Source: Anaerolineales bacterium (GTDB lineage Bacteria > Chloroflexota > Anaerolineae > 4572-78 > NAK82). Taken from it: 16,896 bases of DNA. Positions 7,519 to 14,970 of the stretch are shown here, piece after piece (positions within the stretch are counted from its first letter, which is position 1; each line of letters opens with the position of its first letter). The position numbers and the translations under genes are program-made. The notes under the pieces were generated by a model. It was not told the origin of the DNA, did not search any database, and worked only from the letters and a program-made list of their open reading frames with translations. The DNA is taken from positions 1 to 16,896 of the forward strand of contig JAHELX010000059.1 of the NCBI GenBank assembly GCA_024643945.1, in the 5' to 3' direction.

Positions 7519-7585
7519 CTTAAGGTCAGCTTAAGGTTGTTTGCAGCTTCTCTTAAGGACAGTAAGGCCTTTTCCATGCTATGTT
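7519..7585 (+). promoter_or_regulatory. phased CTTAAG direct repeats (PmrA/QseB-type box) and extended -10 promoter of the ftsH operon
   Basis: CTTAAG occurs at 7519, 7530 and 7552, that is at steps of 11 and 22 bp; the slot at 7541 holds the weaker TTGCAG. The first two match the YTTAAG-N5-YTTAAG layout of PmrA/QseB-class boxes. The last unit covers the expected -35 position, and TGC-TATGTT (7577-7585) forms an extended -10. The array upstream of the NRAMP gene repeats this geometry. The promoter would drive the small membrane protein and ftsH. Confidence 0.62.
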
Positions 7586-7633
7586 ACATATGGCCAAATG
7601 GCTAGTTATACGTGTTATAAGAAGGATGCACTT

Positions 7634-7849
7634 ATGCCATCTGTTCCCGTAATCCCAACACTCCTCGGCATATTAGTAGGGCTCTTGCTTGGCCTGGTGG
7701 CTTGGGGATTCTGGCGAGCCTGGGGACATGAGATCGGAGACAGCTTGATGGGATCGCGCGATGACGTACTCCTGGGATTACTAATATTGGCCGCCTTCGC
7801 CCTGGGCATTTTCTTGACCTATGCCCTGCTAAGCCCCAGTTTCTATTAA
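7634..7849 (+). CDS. small two-helix membrane protein upstream of FtsH
   Basis: The 71-residue product has two clear hydrophobic helices, about 6-27 and 44-66, joined by a polar loop rich in charged residues (RAWGHEIGDSLMGSRDDV). I do not recognise a family. ATG 7634 is chosen because AGAAGGA lies 7 bases upstream; the longer open frame from 7541 would run through the operator and promoter. The ftsH start follows after 17 bases, so the two are cotranscribed under the phased-repeat promoter. Small membrane proteins next to FtsH can act as adaptors or substrates, but nothing in the sequence proves that here. Codon use and hydrophobic pattern support a real gene. Confidence 0.75.
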   Translation: MPSVPVIPTLLGILVGLLLGLVAWGFWRAWGHEIGDSLMGSRDDVLLGLLILAAFALGIFLTYALLSPSFY

Positions 7850-7866
7850 TGAGAGGGAGATAAATC

Positions 7867-9867
7867 ATGCAACAACAAAAGCCGCCTGAGACGCCGGTAA
7901 GGCCAAACCGGTCCTGGATATGGTGGGTGGTCTTGCTGGGTCTGTTGGTCTGGAATATCTTTCTGTTCTTGCCCACGAGCCAGCCGGAGGTCACCATTCC
8001 CTATAGTACTTTTCTGGATCAGATACGCGCTAATAACGTGACGACGGTCCATATTTCTGGCGATGAGATCACCGGGACGTTTGCCAAGCCTTTCCTATGG
8101 CCCCAAACCACGCCGGGGGCCACATCCCAGGCGTCACCACAAGCCACGACCTCACCGGCAGCGACCCCTTCTACACCATCTGGGACAGCGACCCCACAGA
8201 CCTATACCGAATTTGCCACGAACTTTCCGGGGACGGTAGGTGATTCCAACCTGCTGCCGCTGCTAGAAGCCCACGGGGTGGTAATAAACGTAGCACCACC
8301 ACCCAACCCATTGCTGGGGATCTTGCTCACAAACGGATTGCCACTGTTGCTCCTGGTGCTGCTCCTGGTGTGGTTGAGCCGCCAGGCCGGGCAGGGCCAG
8401 GCAGGCATCTTTAACTTCGGGCGCAGTAAGGCGCGGCGGCGGCGCGTGGGCGACCGTCCAGATGTCACTTTTGACGATGTGGCCGGCGCCGATGAGGCCA
8501 AAGGGGAATTACAAGAAGTGGTTGACTTTCTGCGCCGCCCGCAGAAGTACCACGATATAGGGGCGCGCATTCCCCGAGGCGTTCTGCTGGTTGGGTCTCC
8601 GGGAACGGGTAAGACCCTGATGGCCCGGGCGGTAGCCGGCGAAGCGGGCGTGCCCTTTTTCAACATCAGCGCCTCGGAGTTTGTGGAGATGTTCGTCGGG
8701 GTAGGGGCCAGCCGCGTGAGGGACCTCTTCGAGCAGGCTAAAGGAGAGGCGCCGGCTATCGTCTTCATCGACGAATTGGATGCGGTCGGGCGCCGACGGG
8801 GTACTGGTCTGGGGAACGTGAACGATGAGCGCGAACAGACGCTGAACCAATTGCTGGTGGAGATGGACGGCTTTGACGAACGACACGAGGTCATCATTCT
8901 GGCAGCCACCAATCGGCCTGATGTGCTCGACCCGGCACTGTTGCGACCAGGACGCTTTGACCGCGAAGTAGTCGTGAATCTGCCTGATCGGAAGGGGCGG
9001 GAAGGCATCCTGCATATCCACACCCGTAGTTTACGCCTGTCCCCTGACGTGGACCTGTCGGTCCTGGCCCGCACCACCACCGGCTTAAGTGGGGCCGATC
9101 TGGCCAACCTGTGCAATGAAGCGGCGCTGGTCGCCGCCCGTCACAACCACCGCGAGATCACTATGAATGATTTCGAGGAAGCCCTGGATAAAGTATTGCT
9201 GGGTGGGGTGCGTCCGCTGCTGCTGGATGAACACGAGCGGCGCGTGGTTGCCTATCACGAATCTGGGCACGCACTGGTGGCCTGGCTGACGCCTGCCGCC
9301 GACCCAGTGCACAAGGTGACCATCATCCCCCATGGCCGAGCCTTGGGAGTTACCGAGCAACTGCCAGGCGAAGACCGCTACAACTACAATCTGGCGTACT
9401 TGCTGGCTCGATTAGAAGTAATGCTCGGTGGCCGCACGGCCGAGGAGATCGCCCTGGAAGAAATAACCACCGGCGCAGAGAACGATCTGGTCGAAGCCAC
9501 TCGCCTGGCGCGACGCATGGTCACTCGCTGGGGGATGGGCAGCCTGGGTCCGGTGGCTTTTCAGGCGGACGAGCAACAACCCTTCTTGGGCTATGAACTG
9601 GCTCAGGGGCGGGATTACAGCGAGGCTACCGCTGCCCAAATAGATCAAGATGTGCAGCGACTGCTGCAAGAGCGTCACGAAGCTGTTCGCCGGCTGTTGA
9701 CCGGTGCACGAGATAAATTGGATCAGCTCATGCAGGTGTTGCTAAAGGAAGAGACCGTCGATCAGGATGAGTTAGCCAGGATCCTCGGTCCCCGTCCCGA
9801 ACCGTCTGTAGAGGTGCTGCGTGGCGTAAAAGCCACGGTGGCAGATTCACAAAGCTCAGAAAACTGA
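7867..9867 (+). CDS. ftsH: ATP-dependent zinc metalloprotease FtsH
   Basis: This membrane-anchored AAA+ protease unfolds and degrades misassembled membrane proteins and selected regulators. The 666-residue product has helix 1 at about 17-36, an extracytoplasmic region (40-146) and helix 2 at about 149-171. The AAA module has Walker A GSPGTGKT (243-250), Walker B IVFIDE (298-303) and the second region of homology [20 protein letters not shown] (347-366). The peptidase domain has the zinc motif HESGH (464-468) and the third ligand Asp540 in TTGAENDL. Variants include Ser for Pro in Walker A and Ser for Ala in the zinc motif; neither removes a catalytic residue. Residues about 81-112 of the extracytoplasmic part are a low-complexity Thr/Pro/Ala/Ser stretch not found in typical FtsH. 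AGGGAGA before ATG 7867 supports the start. Confidence 0.97.
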   Translation: MQQQKPPETPVRPNRSWIWWVVLLGLLVWNIFLFLPTSQPEVTIPYSTFLDQIRANNVTTVHISGDEITGTFAKPFLWPQTTPGATSQASPQATTSPAATPSTPSGTATPQTYTEFATNFPGTVGDSNLLPLLEAHGVVINVAPPPNPLLGILLTNGLPLLLLVLLLVWLSRQAGQGQAGIFNFGRSKARRRRVGDRPDVTFDDVAGADEAKGELQEVVDFLRRPQKYHDIGARIPRGVLLVGSPGTGKTLMARAVAGEAGVPFFNISASEFVEMFVGVGASRVRDLFEQAKGEAPAIVFIDELDAVGRRRGTGLGNVNDEREQTLNQLLVEMDGFDERHEVIILAATNRPDVLDPALLRPGRFDREVVVNLPDRKGREGILHIHTRSLRLSPDVDLSVLARTTTGLSGADLANLCNEAALVAARHNHREITMNDFEEALDKVLLGGVRPLLLDEHERRVVAYHESGHALVAWLTPAADPVHKVTIIPHGRALGVTEQLPGEDRYNYNLAYLLARLEVMLGGRTAEEIALEEITTGAENDLVEATRLARRMVTRWGMGSLGPVAFQADEQQPFLGYELAQGRDYSEATAAQIDQDVQRLLQERHEAVRRLLTGARDKLDQLMQVLLKEETVDQDELARILGPRPEPSVEVLRGVKATVADSQSSEN

Positions 9868-9870
9868 CGC

Positions 9871-10120
9871 GCGCAAAGAGGATTGGCGAGCCATGAAAAA
9901 ACGGGGCATTTTGCAGCACGAACTTTTGCGCCCGTGCTTGGCGCTGTAAGCCTCTTCGGTGGGCAGGCAATCTGCAAGGTGCGTTGATCGGGGCCTTCAG
10001 CATAGGAACTTTGAGCAATGGGGTGGCTTTGCTCGGCACCGCTCCCTACATACAGCTAGTGATCAAGAGCTGGTATTTGTTGCGGCGGTCGCGTGGAATT
10101 TCTATGCCAGGCGTAAGTAA
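9871..10120 (+). pseudogene. decayed C-terminal fragment of a sugar ABC-transporter permease (RbsC/XylH type)
   Basis: Three consecutive frames join into one recognisable C-terminus of a BPD_transp_2 permease. Frame 1 (to about 9966) reads TGHF...FAPVLGAVSLFGGQ. After a one-base loss near 9967 the next frame reads NLQGALIGAFSIGTLSNG and ALLGTAPYIQLVIK. After a second one-base loss near 10067 the third frame gives ELVFVAAVAWNFYARRK and a stop at 10118-10120. This order (SLFGG.GN..GALIGA, then NG..LLG...Y.Q.VIK, then LV..AV..D/N...RR) is the ending of ribose/xylose permeases. No partner ATPase or binding protein is nearby. The fragment starts right behind the ftsH stop and fills most of the 322-bp gap before the next gene. 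Confidence 0.75.
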
Positions 10121-10189
10121 GCCAGTTGTTTTTCAGACCCTAACCGTAGCCGACAATCCAGGACAGGTCGGCGGATAGGAGGTGACGCT

Positions 10190-11245
10190 TTGGGAAACAT
10201 GCGTGATACGACAGCTTGTCTGAGGGTGATGCGAGAGACAGCCCATAAGTTGAGCAGTGCACTCCAGGAGTCAGACGTCATTCAGGCTTTGCTGTCAGAA
10301 GTGGTTTCGGCGTTGGAAGCCCGCGGAGCGATGTTGCGCCTGCTCAGCCCGGATGGAGATGAACTCCTCCCAGTTGGTGCCACGGGGTTGAGTGAGACCT
10401 ACCTGCAAAAAGGTCCTGTCCAGGTGAGCGAAAGCCAGCTAGATCAGCGCGTCCTGGAAGGTGAGGTAGTAGTCATCCCTGATGTCACCCAGGAGCCTGG
10501 GTTTCAATATCCGTCAGCCGCCGCCAGTGAAGGTCTGCGGGGTATGGTGGCCGTGCCTTTGTCGGTGCGGGATCGTGTCATCGGCATACTTCGAGTCTAC
10601 GTGGACGAAGTGGCTACTCTACACCCGGAAGACCTGGCCCTGCTCGGCATCCTGGCGGACCTGGGAGCCCTGGCACTGGAGAAAATGCACCTTCACCAAA
10701 GTCTGTATCGCATCGCCGAGGCGCTGAACGCTTCCCTGGAGCTGCAACCGATGCTGCAGCGGGTGTTGGAGGCCGCCGTTAAGGAGATGGGATTGAAAGC
10801 TGCCTCCATCCGCCTGCTGGACCCCAGGCGCCGCATTCTGCGCCTGGTGGTGGCCCACGGCCTGAGCGAGGCATATCTGACTAAAGGGGAGATACACGTG
10901 GACAAAAGCCCGGTAGATCAGCATGTGCTCCAGGGCGAGGTGGTTGTTCTCTATGACGTGGAGCGTGAATCCGGGTTTGAGTACCCGGAAGAAGCGGCGA
11001 GAGAAGGAATCCGGTCCGTTTTAGTGGTCCCCTTGAGATTGAAAGATCGCACCCTGGGCGTGATGCGCGTTTATTCGGCGCGCCCGCGTCACTTTGGCCG
11101 TGTCGCTATCAACTTTCTGAGCTCGGTAGCGGATTTAGTCGCCCTGGCCATTGAGAACGCCGAGCTATATGCCACCCTACACGCCCGTTATGAGGACTTG
11201 AAGCTGGATCTGGCTGAATGGTATCGCTTCCTGGCCCTGGGTTGA
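10190..11245 (+). CDS. tandem GAF-domain protein without output domain
   Basis: The 351-residue soluble protein consists of two GAF domains, about 20-165 and 180-325, and a short helical tail. The halves are clear duplicates: LSETYLQKGPV with QLDQRVLEGEVVVIPDV in the first matches LSEAYLTKGEI with PVDQHVLQGEVVVLYDV in the second, and GLRGMVAVPLSVRDRVIGILRVY matches the later VVPLRLKDRTLGVMRVY. GAF domains bind small ligands or sense redox and nitric oxide. No kinase, cyclase, phosphodiesterase or DNA-binding part is present, so it probably acts through a partner. The start is TTG: GGAGGTGA lies 7 bases before TTG 10190, whereas the first ATG (10199) would be too far. It begins a run of closely spaced genes; tauE follows after 13 bases. 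Confidence 0.85.
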   Translation: MGNMRDTTACLRVMRETAHKLSSALQESDVIQALLSEVVSALEARGAMLRLLSPDGDELLPVGATGLSETYLQKGPVQVSESQLDQRVLEGEVVVIPDVTQEPGFQYPSAAASEGLRGMVAVPLSVRDRVIGILRVYVDEVATLHPEDLALLGILADLGALALEKMHLHQSLYRIAEALNASLELQPMLQRVLEAAVKEMGLKAASIRLLDPRRRILRLVVAHGLSEAYLTKGEIHVDKSPVDQHVLQGEVVVLYDVERESGFEYPEEAAREGIRSVLVVPLRLKDRTLGVMRVYSARPRHFGRVAINFLSSVADLVALAIENAELYATLHARYEDLKLDLAEWYRFLALG

Positions 11246-11258
11246 TGGGGGACTTCCG

Positions 11259-12035
11259 GTGATCTTACTAGCACTCATGGCAACCGGACTTTTGGCGGGG
11301 ATTTTGGGCGCTCTGCTGGGCCTGGGAGGAGGCATCTTTCTGGTGCCAGCCCTGACGCTGCTCTTCCACCTACCCATTCGTGTCGCGGTGGGCACCAGTC
11401 TGGTGGGCGTGATCGCCACCTCGGCTGGCGTGGCAGCCGTCGCACCGCGCGGGCGAGGGGCAGACGTGGGGCTGGCCCTGCGGCTAGAGATGGCGACAGC
11501 CGCTGGGGCTATTGCCGGGGGTTTGCTGGCCGGGTTGGTGAGCGCCCGGGCACTGAGCATTCTTTTCGCTTGCGTCGTCTTCTTCACGGCCGGTTACCTC
11601 TTCTATAAGGCACGAGACCAGAAGAAGAGCAAGTTACCGGAGCGTCTGTTTCATCAGGATTATCACCCGCGCCACTGGCCGGCGGGTCTCTCTGTAGCCT
11701 CCCTGGCCGGCATGGTCTCAGGCTTGTTGGGTGTGGGAGGCGGCTTTATCAAAGTGCCCGTGATGTATGCCGTCATGGAGGTGCCCCTGGGAGTGGCCAC
11801 GGCTACCAGCAACTTTATGGTAGGCATCACCGCCGCCGCCAGTGTCTTCGTCTACTACGGACGGGGTGACATCCATCCACTGGTAGTTATTCCCACTGCG
11901 CTCGGCGTATTCGTGGGAGCGATGCTAGGTGTGTACGTCCTGTTGCGCTTGCGCGTAGCCTGGGTGCGCACAGGACTGATAGGATTGTTGCTCCTGATGG
12001 GTGTGCAGATGCTGCTGCAAGGGTTACATGCCTGA
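11259..12035 (+). CDS. TauE/SafE-family (former DUF81) membrane permease
   Basis: This 258-residue inner-membrane protein has the internal repeat typical of TauE/SafE sulfite/organosulfonate exporters. The first half has GALLGLGGGIFLVPALTLL followed by VGTSLVGVIATS; the second half has GLLGVGGGFIKVPVMYAV followed by ATATSNFMVGITAAAS. About eight hydrophobic helices can be drawn, with a polar loop at about 119-138. The start is GTG 11259, with GGGGGA 6 bases upstream. Substrates of the family are sulfite, sulfoacetate, taurine-derived or related anions, but many members are unassigned, so the cargo is open. The following gene is a DUF1634-type partner, a common pairing. Confidence 0.9.
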   Translation: MILLALMATGLLAGILGALLGLGGGIFLVPALTLLFHLPIRVAVGTSLVGVIATSAGVAAVAPRGRGADVGLALRLEMATAAGAIAGGLLAGLVSARALSILFACVVFFTAGYLFYKARDQKKSKLPERLFHQDYHPRHWPAGLSVASLAGMVSGLLGVGGGFIKVPVMYAVMEVPLGVATATSNFMVGITAAASVFVYYGRGDIHPLVVIPTALGVFVGAMLGVYVLLRLRVAWVRTGLIGLLLLMGVQMLLQGLHA

Positions 12036-12060
12036 GGCCACCATATCGGAGGTAAGCTAC

Positions 12061-12435
12061 ATGCCTGAAAAGACGACCCCTTCCCAGGTCGAAGCCTCAG
12101 GTGATCTGGAAGAAAGAATGCAAAAGGTCTCGCTGGGGATGTCCCTGGCTGGCGTGAGCTTGATGGTCGCAGGCTTTGGGGATATGCTGGTCAATAATGC
12201 CTCCTCATCTATCCCAGGAGGTTCCGTCCTCCCACTTCCCATGTTTGTCCATTTGTCGCAGGTACCGGTGAGCCTGGTGGCTATGAGTGCCGGCATTGTG
12301 CTGCTGGCCTTGTTGCCTACGGTACGCGTGTTGCTGGCGCTATGGCTTTACCTGCGCCATCGGGAAGTGTTAAATTCTCTTGCAGCCCTGATCGTGTTCC
12401 TGGAATTGCTGCTGAGCATTTGGGTGGGAAGATAG
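12061..12435 (+). CDS. DUF1634-like membrane protein
   Basis: The 124-residue protein has three membrane helices, about 22-42, 63-92 and 102-122. The closing pattern, LLPTVRVLLALWLYLRHREV followed by SLAALIVFLELLLSIWVG, resembles DUF1634 proteins, whose genes usually stand next to TauE/SafE permeases as here. It may be an accessory subunit of that transporter, which is an inference from neighbourhood. ATG 12061 is chosen since GGAGGTAA lies 8 bases before it; the longer frame from 12001 overlaps the tauE end and adds a Cys-rich segment unlike the family. The gap to tauE is 25 bases. Confidence 0.82.
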   Translation: MPEKTTPSQVEASGDLEERMQKVSLGMSLAGVSLMVAGFGDMLVNNASSSIPGGSVLPLPMFVHLSQVPVSLVAMSAGIVLLALLPTVRVLLALWLYLRHREVLNSLAALIVFLELLLSIWVGR

Positions 12436-12500
12436 ACAATGCGCGTATGCCCACTACGGCCAGTCCTCCGGGGCGACAGGTTCCCAGAGAGGCGATGAGA

Positions 12501-13568
12501 ATGGTTACACCACCGCTGTGGCGTCTCAGCCTGCGGTCCTGGATCGGCCTCCTGGCCCTGGGGCTGGCTTTATGGCTCACGATTACCTACGCCAGGTTGC
12601 TGTTGGAGGTGATGTGGTTGCTCTTCGGCGCCCTCCTCCTGAGCCTGGCCATTCGTCCTCTAGCAAATGCATTGGCTCGCCGGCGCATCCCACGCGGGGT
12701 GGCCGTGCTCGGCGTTTACGCCGGATTGGGCGGCATATTGGCCCTCATGGGGAACTTGTTGGTTCCCGTCATCAACGCCGAGGTGGCGCATCTGAAGGCC
12801 AATGGACCAAGTCTATTGCAGGAAGCCCTATCCCGGGTAGCCACCATTCCCCTGTTAAAACAGTGGCTGTCTTCTACGGACGTACTGGTCCAGAATCTAA
12901 GCCAGCGCCTGGACATTCTGGTGAGCGCCCTGGTGGGCGCAGCCGCTGGTGTCGGAGGACTCGCTCTGGACTTGCTGGTTATGCTAGTCCTGGCTTACTT
13001 CTTTACCACCGATGCAGGATTGGTTGAGCGCTTGCTGAGTGGTTGGGTGCCCGAGGCGTACCGGCCAAAAGCGCGTGTCATTATGGCGCGGCTGAGCCGA
13101 CGTCTGACCCACTGGGTATGGGCGCAGGTCGCCATCGCCCTCTACTTCGCCGTAGCTTTCAGCGTCGGCCTGGCTGTGCTGGGAGTGCCTTTCGCCTTCA
13201 CCATCGGGCTGGTCGGGGGCGTGCTGGAAATCGTGCCTTACCTGGGCGGGATGATCGCCGTGCTATTAGCCGTGTTAAGTGCCCTGACTGTCCACCCATT
13301 GTTGGTTCTATGGGTAGGCTTGTTCTACGCGGTTGTGGTGGAGGTAGAGTCCCATGTCGTGTCGCCAGCCTTCTACGGCCGCGTTATGGGTCTGCACCCG
13401 GCTTTTGTTTTGATCGCCTTGTTGATCGGGGCCAAGGTCAAAGGTATCCTGGGTGTGCTATTCGCCGTGCCAATAGCCGTGGTATTGGCGGCACTTTTGC
13501 ACGAGGTGCAGACCAACCTGATATCACCCCAAGTTGAGCCCGTGGATCAAGCGAATAAGGAGGAATAA
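12501..13568 (+). CDS. AI-2E-family transporter (PerM/TqsA-like)
   Basis: The 355-residue protein has about seven or eight membrane helices and the length of the AI-2E exporter family. Diagnostic parts are the polar amphipathic segment after helix 3 (about 92-140), GGVLEIVPYLGGMIAVLLAV near 233-252, the SHVVSPAFYGRVMGLHPAFV stretch near 284-303 and the end LIGAKVKGILGVLFAVPIAV. Members export signal molecules or exchange ions; the cargo here is unknown. The open frame extends back to 12342, inside the DUF1634 gene. ATG 12501 is preferred because AGAGAGG lies 8 bases before it and the protein then starts just before helix 1; ATG 12495 and 12447 are alternatives. The ribosome binding site of the next gene lies in its last codons. 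Confidence 0.88.
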   Translation: MVTPPLWRLSLRSWIGLLALGLALWLTITYARLLLEVMWLLFGALLLSLAIRPLANALARRRIPRGVAVLGVYAGLGGILALMGNLLVPVINAEVAHLKANGPSLLQEALSRVATIPLLKQWLSSTDVLVQNLSQRLDILVSALVGAAAGVGGLALDLLVMLVLAYFFTTDAGLVERLLSGWVPEAYRPKARVIMARLSRRLTHWVWAQVAIALYFAVAFSVGLAVLGVPFAFTIGLVGGVLEIVPYLGGMIAVLLAVLSALTVHPLLVLWVGLFYAVVVEVESHVVSPAFYGRVMGLHPAFVLIALLIGAKVKGILGVLFAVPIAVVLAALLHEVQTNLISPQVEPVDQANKEE

Positions 13569-13570
13569 CA

Positions 13571-14842
13571 ATGAAATACCAACTGCGTCGTCTATGGATA
13601 CCAGCCCTGATTCTCCTGACCTTGGGTCTGGGACTGGCTGGGGGCGTGGGGTTAGACCGCCAGGTGCTGGTCGCTTCCCTTCCGCCGGATACTATTCCGC
13701 CTGATGCGACCCCTGATTTTCAGTTGATGGGAGAGGCATGGGATCTCATCCAACAGGACTACGTCGACCGGGCAGCGGTCCAACCTCGCCCCCTGACCTA
13801 CGGCGCCATCAGCGGCATGGTGGATGCCCTGGGAGACACAGGCCACAGTCGCTTCTTGTCTCCTGAGATGGTACAGCAAGAACGCAGCGCGACACAAGGC
13901 CAGTTTGAGGGCATTGGCGCCGAAGTGCAGATGAAAGATGGCCACGTGGTCATCGTAGCACCCATAGATGGTTCTCCGGCTCAGAAAGCCGGCCTGCAGC
14001 CGGGCGACATCATCATGAAAGTCGATGGGATCGATGTTACCGGATTGCCTTTGAACCAGGTAGTGCAACGCATTCTGGGTCCGGCCGGCACCAAAGTGAC
14101 GCTGACCATCCTGAATCCCGCCACTGGGAGCACCCGAGATGTCACCCTGGTCCGGGCGCGCATCACTATCCAGAATGTGACCTGGGCACGTTTGCCAGGT
14201 ACCACGATCGCGCAGGTGCGCATTGCTGCCTTCAGTGAAGGGGTGACTAAAGATCTTCAAAAAGCGTTAGCGGATATCCAGCAGCAAGGGCTTACCGGCG
14301 TCATTTTGGACCTGCGTAACGATCCGGGGGGGCTATTGGACGAGGCGATGGGTGTAGCCAGCCAATTTTTGAAAGGGGGCAACGTGCTGCTGGAGAAGAA
14401 TGCCCAGGGGCAAATCACGCCCGTACCGGTACAACCGGGTGGCGTGGCGCCCGACATGCCACTGGTGGTGTTGATCAACGCCGGGACGGCCAGCGCCGCT
14501 GAAATTGTTGCCGGAGCGCTGCAAGACGAGCGGGGGGCGACGTTGGTGGGAGAGACCACCTTCGGGACCGGCACGGTTCTTAGTGAGTTCAGCCTTTCCG
14601 ACGGTTCGGCGCTGTTATTAGCCACCGAGGAATGGCTAACCCCCAGCGGACGCACCATCTGGCATAAGGGCATCTCTCCCAATGACGTAGTTTCCTTGCC
14701 GCCAACGGTGGCACCGCTGTTCCCGGAAGCGGAGCAGGGGATGACATCAGCCCAACTGCAAAACAGCGAGGACAAACAACTGTTGAAGGCATTGGACCTG
14801 CTCACCCAGTCAGGAGGTAATAAGTCAGGGAGCAACCCATAA
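13571..14842 (+). CDS. ctpA: S41-family C-terminal processing protease (CtpA-like), catalytic Lys replaced by Thr
   Basis: The 423-residue exported protein has an N-terminal membrane anchor or signal (about 7-27), an N-terminal helical region, a PDZ domain (about 112-195, with GSPAQKAGLQPGDIIMKVDG at 134-153) and an S41 peptidase core (about 205-375). The core has LDLRNDPGG (246-254) and Ser308 in GTASAAE, the nucleophile position. In Prc/CtpA the general-base Lys lies 25 residues further on in a FGKG motif; here residue 333 is Thr (FGTG, codon at 14567-14569). Thus the Ser-Lys dyad is incomplete. It may be a non-proteolytic scaffold, or it may recruit another base. AAGGAGGA precedes ATG 13571 at ideal spacing, and the gene starts 2 bases after the AI-2E stop, so the two are tightly coupled. 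Confidence 0.92.
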   Translation: MKYQLRRLWIPALILLTLGLGLAGGVGLDRQVLVASLPPDTIPPDATPDFQLMGEAWDLIQQDYVDRAAVQPRPLTYGAISGMVDALGDTGHSRFLSPEMVQQERSATQGQFEGIGAEVQMKDGHVVIVAPIDGSPAQKAGLQPGDIIMKVDGIDVTGLPLNQVVQRILGPAGTKVTLTILNPATGSTRDVTLVRARITIQNVTWARLPGTTIAQVRIAAFSEGVTKDLQKALADIQQQGLTGVILDLRNDPGGLLDEAMGVASQFLKGGNVLLEKNAQGQITPVPVQPGGVAPDMPLVVLINAGTASAAEIVAGALQDERGATLVGETTFGTGTVLSEFSLSDGSALLLATEEWLTPSGRTIWHKGISPNDVVSLPPTVAPLFPEAEQGMTSAQLQNSEDKQLLKALDLLTQSGGNKSGSNP

Positions 14843-14898
14843 CAGGGAATCGAACGGGCTATCTATTACGCTACCTTTGATTTGCGCCCGGCCATTAC

Positions 14899-14964
14899 CT
14901 TAAGGTTTTCTTAAGCTTCGCTTCAGTCACACATAAGGATATACAAGCCGGAATATGCTACAAT
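14899..14964 (+). promoter_or_regulatory. phased CTTAAG direct repeats (PmrA/QseB-type box) and extended -10 promoter of the NRAMP gene
   Basis: Four units lie on an exact 11-bp grid: CTTAAG at 14899 and 14910, CTTCAG at 14921 and CATAAG at 14932. The last overlaps the expected -35. TGC-TACAAT (14956-14964) is an extended -10. The distance from first unit to -10 is 60 bp, against 61 bp in the ftsH array. Transcription would start at or next to the ATG at 14971. The rest of the 128-bp gap after ctpA shows no terminator. Confidence 0.65.
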
Positions 14965-14970
14965 AGAGTT

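Noticed and set aside
7541..7633. Upstream extension of the small membrane protein (start at 7541).
   Set aside because: It would translate the operator and promoter; ATG 7634 has a ribosome binding site at 7 bases.
9984..10178. 64-codon open frame as an independent small protein.
   Set aside because: Its first 28 codons are the middle of the broken ABC permease, and the rest is the same gene read out of frame.
12001..12060. Earlier start (12001) for the DUF1634-like protein.
   Set aside because: It overlaps the tauE end and adds a Cys-rich peptide; ATG 12061 has GGAGGTAA at good spacing.
14843..14875. tRNA T-arm-like string on the minus strand (CCCGTTCGATTCCC).
   Set aside because: The flanking bases do not form a T-stem, and no anticodon arm lies at the right distance.
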